This document shows positions 6,847 to 13,931 of a DNA stretch of 17,102 nucleotides, piece after piece. Numbering within the stretch: the first letter of the stretch is position 1; every line of letters begins with the position of its first letter. The notes below the pieces were generated by a model. The model made no database searches. It worked only from the letters and a program-made list of their open reading frames with translations, and was not told where the DNA came from. This DNA comes from an uncultured Prevotellaceae bacterium (GTDB taxonomy: Bacteria; Bacteroidota; Bacteroidia; Bacteroidales; Muribaculaceae). A program made the translations under genes and the position numbers. The DNA is taken from assembly GCA_937898675.1 (NCBI GenBank), contig CALEJB010000007.1, positions 1-17,102 on the forward strand, given 5' to 3'.

Positions 6847-8526
6847 ATGAGAACCTTAACTAAAAACCTTTTATTGTTTGCATTGCTGTTTGTTGCAGTG
6901 CTAACGGCGTCAGCGCAGTCGCGTCAGCGCATTGGACTAACGGTTACGCCTGCGAGTCAGTATTCTACCGTGGATGAATGTAACCACTATTCTAACACAC
7001 TCACTTTAAGCCAGCCGAGTCAAAACAAGCTCTTGGCTGATGTCTTGCGCGAGGGCAACAATTACCTTGTTTTCCATCGTACCAACGACAAGGACAATTC
7101 CGATGTCCAGTTTGCGCGCATCAACCTCATCAACATTCTTGGCCTCCCGACCGAGATTGGCAGTGTGGACTTTTCAACTTATACTGTCAAGACGGGTACG
7201 TACTCCGATGGCAGTACTGTTCAGTATATCGAATTGGCGAGTCCCTGGTCGGGCCAGCTTGCAGTATATACCAAGGGTTTTTATACCTTTACTACTACAG
7301 GATTCAGCTATACTGTACCTGCGGGCGTCAGCAATGCCAAAATCACCGCTACCATCAATACGGCAAACTCTGGCACTGACTCTGAAGGCTATTTTAAGAT
7401 TGGCAACGATGTTTGTCATGTTGCAGCCAACACATCCAATAGTTTTGAACTGAGCGGAACCTATAAAACGGGCGATGTGATTACTTTCATTGGGTGTGAT
7501 GCAAGCGGAGAAGTGGCCGCTTCGCCCGACATGGTTACAACGGGCAAGGCTGTTGTTATATCCATTGGCTCGTCGGCCAACACGATTACGCCATGCCTCC
7601 AGCGATGGAACGGCAACGCATGGGGCGCCTATACCTTGATGGCCAGTGCGCAGCAGGCTTCGGCAGGCACCGAGGTTAACCTGAGCGCCCTGGGCAGCAT
7701 CGTCGATGAGTTCACGGCAAGCACGGCATTGAACGACCACCCCAACTCCTATGGCTATCAGGTCACTTATAACTCGGCGGCTACCGAGGTCGTTGATGAC
7801 CCCAATACTCCAGTCCTCACGGCTACCCCCACAACGGTGGCCATCGATGCCGATAACTCTTTGTCGGCAACTTTTAATGCCAGCGGCACCAACTTGCTGG
7901 GTAATGTCACCGTCACCGGTGATGCCAACTTCACGGTTAGTCCTACCTCTATCTCAGCAGCCGATGCCATGCGGGGCAATGTGCGAGTGACGGTCACCGC
8001 CAAAAGCCAATTCACCGCTGCCACCACGGGCACCATCACCCTCACCAGCCCGGGCGCACGGACTGTTGCTGTCAATGTGAACTACAACCCGCCCGCACCC
8101 TCAGCATACCAGATTGATCCTTCGCTCCAGTTGTCGTCGTTCAGCGGAACCAATTGGCAGACTTTGAATGACGGACCATGGTCGAGCAACAGCCAGGGTG
8201 TCTATGTTCAGAAAAACTATTTTGTTATTCGCAATGGTAGCTACAGCAGTGACTACATCCGCTACACAGTGCCCGCTGGCATTTCGAATGCCACGCTCAC
8301 GTTTGTTGTCACCAGGTATAGCTCGGACAACACCAGTAACAATTATCTGAAGGTTGACGGCACGCCTTACCAGATTAGTAAGACCCAGCCCAGCTACATC
8401 CATGTTACCGGCAAGAGTTCCGGCAATGTGATTGAGTTCAAGGGATGCACCCAGACCGGCGGCAATGCCGATACTCCCTATCTGACCCGAATCGATGTTT
8501 GGTACGGCGAGTACAACGGCAATTAA
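6847..8526 (+). CDS. Secreted beta-rich protein of unknown function with a duplicated domain
   Basis: This 559-residue protein begins with a signal peptide (1-23, LTASAQ). I do not recognise a family. Residues about 153-240 and 470-553 are homologous repeats: SYTVPAGVSNAKI with ITFIGCDASGEVAASP, against RYTVPAGISNATL with IEFKGCTQTGGNADTP. They look like beta-sandwich adhesion or ligand-binding modules. Residues about 322-412 form an Ig-like domain related to one in the protease encoded next (about 698-788 there). There are no catalytic motifs, lipobox or clear type IX secretion tail. It precedes the protease gene by 26-47 bp, so the two are probably co-transcribed. A surface scaffold, binding partner or protease substrate/regulator is possible but unproven. 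The first half is markedly AT-richer than the downstream genes (two sampled 60-base lines were 42% and 37% GC). Confidence 0.85.
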   Translation: MRTLTKNLLLFALLFVAVLTASAQSRQRIGLTVTPASQYSTVDECNHYSNTLTLSQPSQNKLLADVLREGNNYLVFHRTNDKDNSDVQFARINLINILGLPTEIGSVDFSTYTVKTGTYSDGSTVQYIELASPWSGQLAVYTKGFYTFTTTGFSYTVPAGVSNAKITATINTANSGTDSEGYFKIGNDVCHVAANTSNSFELSGTYKTGDVITFIGCDASGEVAASPDMVTTGKAVVISIGSSANTITPCLQRWNGNAWGAYTLMASAQQASAGTEVNLSALGSIVDEFTASTALNDHPNSYGYQVTYNSAATEVVDDPNTPVLTATPTTVAIDADNSLSATFNASGTNLLGNVTVTGDANFTVSPTSISAADAMRGNVRVTVTAKSQFTAATTGTITLTSPGARTVAVNVNYNPPAPSAYQIDPSLQLSSFSGTNWQTLNDGPWSSNSQGVYVQKNYFVIRNGSYSSDYIRYTVPAGISNATLTFVVTRYSSDNTSNNYLKVDGTPYQISKTQPSYIHVTGKSSGNVIEFKGCTQTGGNADTPYLTRIDVWYGEYNGN

Positions 8527-8573
8527 GCCAATCAATTAATTAGTAACGTTCAATGACAAAAAATCAAGAAGAT

Positions 8574-11500
8574 ATGAAAACGATATTCAACCGATTTGGA
8601 AATTTACGTCTTGCGCTGCTGGTTAGTTTCTTGGCAGTAGGCATGACGATTTGGGGCCAGGCGCTGCCCGCACAGGGCAAGCTGTCCATCTCTACCCAGA
8701 TGTTCCTTGACGAGATGGCGGGCAAGATTACATTTGACGAGCCCGCGCAACCCAAGGTGATTACCTCCAACGGCATCGAGCGGCACCTTTACAGCCCGCG
8801 CATGATTGCCAGCCCTGATACCATCGACGGCAAGATCTTTATTGCCGCAACGCTGCGCATTGCCGACGAGCGCGCGCTGGCCGAAGTTGAGCGGCTGGGC
8901 GTCGAGGTCCAGTGCAAGTTTGACAAGGGGCTCGTCACCGTCAACATCCCAGTTGACAAGATTCTTGAGGTGGCCGACGTTCCCGGCGTGAAGCGCGTGA
9001 ATGTGGCGACGCTGATGCGCCCCTTGACCAACTTGTCGCGCCAGGCGAGCAATGTCGATGACGTGCTCACACTCTCCCAGGATGCCCGCAACGCGGGTCT
9101 GTTGCAGACCTATGACGGCACGGGCGTAATCCTGAGCATAATTGACACTGGCATCGACTACCAGCACAAGGCGTTCAAGAAGGCCGACGGCACCAACCGC
9201 GTGGTGCGTGTCTATAACTATAACGGCAGCAGCGCCACCGAGTGGACCGGCTCGGGCACCATGCCCACCACCGACGACGATACCGGTGACCACGGCACCC
9301 ACACCAGCTCCATTGCCGGCGGCTCGAGCGTCACCGTGAGCGTCACCAATGTCACCGTTACCGACAACCATGCCAATGCCACCTATGGCGGCATGGCTCC
9401 CGGTGCCGACCTGTATCTGTGTGGTGTCAATGGCTTGAGCACCAACTATCTCATGAACTCGTTCCAAAAAGTTGTCAACTATGCCAACCAGCAGAACAAG
9501 CCCCTCGTTGTTTCCAACAGCTGGGGCAGTGGCTGGGGACCGCGCGACGGTACCAGTGACGTGTCTGATGTCATCAACCAGTACTTTGGCGACAGTCATC
9601 CCAACCGCGTCTGCCTGTTTGCTGCCAGCAACGATGCCGGCAAGGCGGCTGGCGGAACGGCCGGCGGTCTGCATGTCGAGGGCACCGCTACCCAGTCCAG
9701 CCCGTTGGGCACCATCGTGCGCCCCGAGCAAATGGTGGTGAATGCTGGATATCCTTCCTATTACGGCGGTCTGATGATGACGGCATGGATTCGTAACACA
9801 TCGGCAACCGGAGTTGGCATGAATGTGTATGTCATCAACAAGAGCAATGGTTCCATTGTGCAGACTTTCTCGGGACTGACCGCTAACACAACATTGAATA
9901 CGAGTACCTATTTCGGCTCCAACATTCTTGCCTATTTTGACTATGTGGAGTCCGACAACAAGCATCAGGCAATGCTCTATCTGAACGCAAGCTATGCTTC
10001 CAAAGGCAACAGTTATTATTTAGCCTTTGAGGTCTATCCCCGTGGCACCACCAGTTCTGTAATGGATATCTGGGCTGGTGGTTATAACTACTTGACTGGT
10101 ACGCCCTCGACTTCTGGCCACACTTGGCAGACCGGCAGCGATGACATGAGCGCCGGCGACGAGGCCACCATGTCCAATGTTGTCTCGATTGGTTCCTATG
10201 TGACGCGCAGCAGTGGCGGCAACAGCGTGGGCGACATCTCGGACTTCTCCAGCTATGCGGTCGAGGGCCAAGGTCCTTTGGGCGTGATGGTTCCCTGGAT
10301 TTCGGCTCCCGGCGAGGTGATTATCTCCGGTTTCAACCACTACACCAGCGACCATGAGGGCACGGTTACCATTAATAACTCGTCGGCCCCCTATGGCGAG
10401 ATGTCGGGCACCTCGATGGCAACACCGGCCGCTGCCGGCGTTGTGGCGCTGTGGATGCAGGCAGCCACCGAGTTTGGGCACCAGCTCACCCACTCCGAGA
10501 TTAAGCAAATCATGAAGGAGACGGCCATCCACGACGAGTGGACCGACACGCGTTCCAACCACACCCACTTTGGCAACGGCAAGATCAATGCCCTGGCCGG
10601 CATTCAATATATCCAGAACCATTGGGGCCGCACCGACCCCGTGATCTATGCCGATCCCGAATCGCTCACCATGACAACGGTTGCCGGCGGCACCGTGACG
10701 GCTACCATCAATGTGTCGGGCATGCACCTCACGGGCGCAATCAATGCCACCCTCTCGGGTGCGGGCGGCGTCTTCAGCATTTCGCCTGTCAAGATTAACG
10801 ACAACGGCACCATCACGGTCACCTTCAGCCCCGTGGACATCGGCACTACCAATGCCACGATTACCCTGTCAAGCACTGGCGCGACCAGTGTGGTGATTAC
10901 CCTCACGGGCATCGCCACCGACCCCGAGGCCGACTTGCTCATCAGCAACACGGTCACCGTTGATGTGCCGCACACCGACGCACAAGTGCTGGCGCCCTAC
11001 ACGTTGGAGCAGATTGAGAACGACGTGGATTACTACAACGGCCTTAAGCCCATCACCAACACCCAGGTGGATGTGCTGGCCAAGAAGGAAACGGGCGTTA
11101 CCAGTTACCACCTGTATCACAAGCAGGCATCGAGCACTGGTTCCTCCAACTGGGCAACCGGCAACATGAACGATGCTGTGGCACGCGCCGACCGCCAGAC
11201 CAACAGTTATGTCCCCTATTCCAAGAATGCCAATAACAACAATTGGACTCAGGGAACTGCCGTTAACATTCCCGCCAGCACCAGCGAGGTGTGGGTATCC
11301 CTGACTGACAATATCGTTGTTGAGGATGACAACACCCTCTACGCTCCCGTGGTTGTGGCCAACGGCGGCAGCACCTATGGCTCGCCCATCAAGGTGAGCC
11401 GGCTGGGAAGCTGCAATATCTCTGTCGGTTACGATGTTTCCAAGGAGAAATATACGGCTGGCGAATACAAGATTTGGACTGCACAGGTCAATTTCAACAA

Positions 11501-12032
11501 CTGCCAGGTGCCTGTTATCGACAACGAGAATTATCACTACGAGCCCTACAAGGTGCGCGCTTGGCGCGAATATGTGCCTTACGTCGTTGGCGTGGGCGCC
11601 CAGTCTCGAGTCATTGAATATATGGGTGAGCAGGCTTTGAATGGCAACACCAGTGGCGTTGTCGGTACCGAGAACTTCGTCATTACTGATAATGTATGGG
11701 TTCCCAACGAATTCTGCTTCTACACTCCCGCCGACGAGACGCCCACCTTCTACGGACGCTTCTACTATCGCCTTGTTGCCAACAATGCCAGCAGCATGTT
11801 GGCCGCTGGCGGCGGCGGTGGCGGCGGCGTCGGTGACAACGGTGCTGACGGTGTGCTCCCAGGCTCCGTTCCCACCGGCCTGCATGAGTTCGCCTTCAAC
11901 AGGGGTGTCATGGATGTGATGTATGTCAATCCGCAGGGCATGACCTCGCGCCATCCCTTTGACGGCATCAACATTGTGGTCACCCGTTATGACGACGGCA
12001 CCACGACCACCCAAAAGGTGATGATGAAGTAA
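8574..12032 (+). CDS. Subtilisin-like S8 serine protease with type IX secretion tail
   Basis: I chose the ATG at 8574 (1152 residues) because it gives a basic signal peptide n-region, MKTIFNRFGNLRL, and lies after AAGAAG. The ATG at 8553 would add seven residues, including Glu and Asp. Residues about 30-175 look like a propeptide. The catalytic triad is Asp191 (IIDTGID), His240 (DHGTHTSS) and Ser614 (MSGTSMATP), with oxyanion Asn353 (FAASNDAG), so the enzyme should be active. About 260 residues separate Asn353 and Ser614, much more than in subtilisin; the extra part (about 385-520) looks like an inserted beta domain. Residues about 691-781 are an Ig-like domain related to the upstream protein. 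The last 40 residues (VMYVNPQG, PFDGINIVV, TTQKVMMK) match the Por/type IX secretion sorting pattern, implying export to the cell surface or medium. Natural substrates are unknown. Confidence 0.92.
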   Translation: MKTIFNRFGNLRLALLVSFLAVGMTIWGQALPAQGKLSISTQMFLDEMAGKITFDEPAQPKVITSNGIERHLYSPRMIASPDTIDGKIFIAATLRIADERALAEVERLGVEVQCKFDKGLVTVNIPVDKILEVADVPGVKRVNVATLMRPLTNLSRQASNVDDVLTLSQDARNAGLLQTYDGTGVILSIIDTGIDYQHKAFKKADGTNRVVRVYNYNGSSATEWTGSGTMPTTDDDTGDHGTHTSSIAGGSSVTVSVTNVTVTDNHANATYGGMAPGADLYLCGVNGLSTNYLMNSFQKVVNYANQQNKPLVVSNSWGSGWGPRDGTSDVSDVINQYFGDSHPNRVCLFAASNDAGKAAGGTAGGLHVEGTATQSSPLGTIVRPEQMVVNAGYPSYYGGLMMTAWIRNTSATGVGMNVYVINKSNGSIVQTFSGLTANTTLNTSTYFGSNILAYFDYVESDNKHQAMLYLNASYASKGNSYYLAFEVYPRGTTSSVMDIWAGGYNYLTGTPSTSGHTWQTGSDDMSAGDEATMSNVVSIGSYVTRSSGGNSVGDISDFSSYAVEGQGPLGVMVPWISAPGEVIISGFNHYTSDHEGTVTINNSSAPYGEMSGTSMATPAAAGVVALWMQAATEFGHQLTHSEIKQIMKETAIHDEWTDTRSNHTHFGNGKINALAGIQYIQNHWGRTDPVIYADPESLTMTTVAGGTVTATINVSGMHLTGAINATLSGAGGVFSISPVKINDNGTITVTFSPVDIGTTNATITLSSTGATSVVITLTGIATDPEADLLISNTVTVDVPHTDAQVLAPYTLEQIENDVDYYNGLKPITNTQVDVLAKKETGVTSYHLYHKQASSTGSSNWATGNMNDAVARADRQTNSYVPYSKNANNNNWTQGTAVNIPASTSEVWVSLTDNIVVEDDNTLYAPVVVANGGSTYGSPIKVSRLGSCNISVGYDVSKEKYTAGEYKIWTAQVNFNNCQVPVIDNENYHYEPYKVRAWREYVPYVVGVGAQSRVIEYMGEQALNGNTSGVVGTENFVITDNVWVPNEFCFYTPADETPTFYGRFYYRLVANNASSMLAAGGGGGGGVGDNGADGVLPGSVPTGLHEFAFNRGVMDVMYVNPQGMTSRHPFDGINIVVTRYDDGTTTTQKVMMK

Positions 12033-12076
12033 TCATTTTATAGAAAGATGTGAAGAGGCAATCGTTGCCTCAACGG

Positions 12077-12112
12077 CAAGGGCGCGCCACACGGCGCGCC
12101 CTTGTCTGTTTT
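12077..12112 (+). terminator. Rho-independent terminator after the protease gene
   Basis: CAAGGGCGCGCC (12077-12088) pairs perfectly with GGCGCGCCCTTG (12093-12104) across a four-base ACAC loop. TCTGTTTT follows, a modest T-rich tail. It starts 45 bp after the protease stop codon and separates that unit from the prenyl synthase gene, which has its own promoter. Confidence 0.8.
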
Positions 12113-12186
12113 CGGCTAAACAGGGCAAAATTGGGGCGTTTCTTGATTTTCCGCGCCAAAAGTGTTAAAGCTCCAAGATTTTTTGC

Positions 12187-12194
12187 TAATTTTG
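12187..12194 (+). promoter_or_regulatory. -7 box of a near-leaderless promoter for the prenyl synthase gene
   Basis: TAATTTTG matches the Bacteroidetes -7 consensus TAnnTTTG and is the same octamer found at 104-111 and 6676-6683. The -33 position holds only a weak match (GTGTTA around 12162-12167). Only six bases separate the box from the ATG at 12201, so transcription would start at or just before the start codon and the mRNA would be almost leaderless. Confidence 0.5.
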
Positions 12195-12200
12195 CATGCT

Positions 12201-13178
12201 ATGTCAATTTCGCTTCAAGATATCCAATCCCAGCTGCAGCCGCAACTCGACGCGATGAATGAAATCATCGCGCAGACTTTGACCAGCGGCAGTCAACTGA
12301 CCAACAGCATCGTGGCCCAGTACCTCAAGAGCAAGGGCAAGATGCTCCGGCCCATTGTCACCCTGTTAAGCGCCAAGTTCTTTGGCGGCATTACCGAGAA
12401 GGCGCTGCTGGGGGGCGCTGCACTCGAAATCCTGCACAACGCCACGCTCATCCACGATGATGTCATCGACCAGGCCAAGGAGCGCCGCGGCATCGCCACC
12501 GTCAACAGCGTGTGGAACAACCATGTGGCGGTGCTCGTGGGCGATTTCTTTGTCACTGGCGCGATGCGTTGCGCAATCAAGACCGGCGACGGCCGCATAC
12601 TCGACGCGCTGGCCGACATGGGAAGCGACTTGTCGCTGGGCGAGATTGACCAAGTATATATTGCCCGCAACCACAGCATCGACGAGGATACTTATATGGC
12701 CATTATCCGTGCCAAGACCGCCTCGCTGTTTGAGTGCTGCGCCGCTGTGGGCGGCTATGCGAGCAATGCGCCGCAGACGGCAATCGACGAGTTGCGCCGC
12801 TTTGCACGCCTGCTGGGGCTTTGTTTCCAAATCAAGGACGACACCTTTGACTACTTCCACGACCCCATCATCGGCAAGCCCACGGGCAACGACTTGCGCG
12901 AGGGCAAGGTGACACTCCCGCTCATCTATGCCTTGCGCCGTGACGATATGCCCGAGCACGACGAGATGGTGGCGCTGGTCAACAAGCCGCAACTCACCAG
13001 CGAGGACATTGACCGCCTCATCGACTTTGCCAAGACAGCGGGCGGCATAGACTATGCCTATCAGACGATGGAGCGCCTGCGCGACGAGGCCTTCGCGGTG
13101 CTCACGCCTTATCAACCCGACGAAACGGTTGAGCAGTTCAAGCAAATCTTTGACTACGTCATCGAGCGTAAACTATAA
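12201..13178 (+). CDS. Long-chain polyprenyl diphosphate synthase
   Basis: This is a 325-residue trans-isoprenyl diphosphate synthase that adds isopentenyl diphosphate units to an allylic primer, probably for the menaquinone side chain. The key motifs are KGKMLRP (45-51), the first Asp-rich motif LIHDDVID (Asp86, Asp87, Asp90) and the second IKDDTFD (Asp213, Asp214, Asp217). The first motif is plain DDxxD without the two-residue insertion of bacterial farnesyl synthases, and the residue five before it is small (Ala81). Both points favour a long product. The length fits the octaprenyl/solanesyl synthase group (IspB-like), but the exact chain length is not determined. The reading frame is open upstream to 12162, but that stretch would overlap the -7 box, so the ATG at 12201 is preferred. 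RNase HII follows after 80 bp. Confidence 0.92.
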   Translation: MSISLQDIQSQLQPQLDAMNEIIAQTLTSGSQLTNSIVAQYLKSKGKMLRPIVTLLSAKFFGGITEKALLGGAALEILHNATLIHDDVIDQAKERRGIATVNSVWNNHVAVLVGDFFVTGAMRCAIKTGDGRILDALADMGSDLSLGEIDQVYIARNHSIDEDTYMAIIRAKTASLFECCAAVGGYASNAPQTAIDELRRFARLLGLCFQIKDDTFDYFHDPIIGKPTGNDLREGKVTLPLIYALRRDDMPEHDEMVALVNKPQLTSEDIDRLIDFAKTAGGIDYAYQTMERLRDEAFAVLTPYQPDETVEQFKQIFDYVIERKL

Positions 13179-13212
13179 CCAGTGAGGAGTGATGGCCAAG
13201 GAGTTGACCCCT

Positions 13213-13246
13213 CTAACTCCTAACTCCTAACTCCTAACTCCTAACT
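13213..13246 (+). repeat. Heptanucleotide tandem repeat (CTAACTC)n
   Basis: CTAACTC is repeated four times without error (13213-13240), followed by a fifth partial copy CTAACT. It lies in the 80-bp gap between the prenyl synthase and rnhB, ending 12 bp before the rnhB start. GGAGTT at 13200-13205 can pair with the AACTCC present in the array, so several alternative small hairpins are possible. Copy number may vary by slippage. Confidence 0.9.
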
Positions 13247-13258
13247 AAGCGAAGCGCC

Positions 13259-13867
13259 ATGCTTCAACCCTATTTGATAGAAGGCCGCATCGAGGCGGGA
13301 TGTGACGAGGCGGGGCGCGGATGCCTTGCCGGGCCGGTCACGGCCGCCGCCGTCATCTTGCCGCCTGACTTCCACAACGACCTGATTAATGACAGCAAGC
13401 AGCTCACCGAGCGCCAGCGCGAGCAACTGCGTCTTGTCATTGAACGCGAGGCGGTGGCCTGGGCGGTGGCCATGGTCTCGCCTCAGGAGATTGACCGCAT
13501 CAACATCCTCAAGGCATCGATTGCCGCCATGCACCGCGCCTTGGACCAGTTGCAGGTGCGCCCCCAGGGCATCCTCGTTGACGGCAACCGCTTCTATCCC
13601 TACCAGGGCATCCCTCACACCACCATTGTCAAGGGCGACGGCAAGATGATGAGCATCGCCGCGGCATCCATTCTGGCCAAGACGCACCGCGACGAGCTGA
13701 TGCGCCGGCTGGACCAGGATTTCCCGCAATATGGATGGGCCCAAAACAAGGGTTACCCCACGGCCGCCCACCGCGCCGCCATTGCCCAATACGGAGCCAC
13801 CCCGCACCACCGCCGCACCTTCCAGTTGCTGCCGCAGCCCACGCTGTTTGACGGCATGGAGTTGTGA
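13259..13867 (+). CDS. rnhB: Ribonuclease HII
   Basis: This 202-residue enzyme cuts RNA in RNA-DNA hybrids and nicks at single ribonucleotides in DNA, starting ribonucleotide excision repair and helping remove primers. The family signature is clear: GCDEAGRGCLAGPV with the catalytic pair Asp16/Glu17, ILVDGN (Asp108), KGDGKMMSIAAASILAKTHRD (Asp127 and Asp145 are candidate further carboxylates), and the C-terminal block KGYPT...HR...PHHRRTF. The length is normal for the family. The tail ends QPTLFDGMEL, where QPTLF (193-197) resembles a beta-clamp-binding peptide. polA follows after 64 bp, and its product would fill the gap after RNase HII cleavage, so the two are probably co-expressed. The upstream heptanucleotide repeat may affect expression. 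Confidence 0.95.
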   Translation: MLQPYLIEGRIEAGCDEAGRGCLAGPVTAAAVILPPDFHNDLINDSKQLTERQREQLRLVIEREAVAWAVAMVSPQEIDRINILKASIAAMHRALDQLQVRPQGILVDGNRFYPYQGIPHTTIVKGDGKMMSIAAASILAKTHRDELMRRLDQDFPQYGWAQNKGYPTAAHRAAIAQYGATPHHRRTFQLLPQPTLFDGMEL

Positions 13868-13931
13868 AAAGGATTTGTCTTGCAAACCGCCGCCGAATAT
13901 ATACAAAGTACAAACAAAAGACTCATCGCTC

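Noticed and set aside
12162..12200. Upstream start for the prenyl synthase
   Set aside because: It would read through the -7 promoter box and add 13 residues not typical of the family; the ATG at 12201 fits better.
12050..12262. 70-codon open frame after the protease
   Set aside because: It runs through the terminator and into the prenyl synthase gene in another frame, and its Arg-rich translation has no family features.
13213..13246. Heptanucleotide array as a CRISPR
   Set aside because: Units are only seven bases with no spacers, so it is a simple tandem repeat.
13874..13905. Possible polA promoter (TTTG, 20 bases, TATATACA)
   Set aside because: The -7 box misses most of the TTTG part, so support is too weak to list it.
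13731..13931. Upstream extension of polA from an ATG inside rnhB
   Set aside because: The extra 67 residues are an out-of-frame read of the rnhB end with Pro/Arg-rich sequence; Pol I homology begins at the ATG at 13932.
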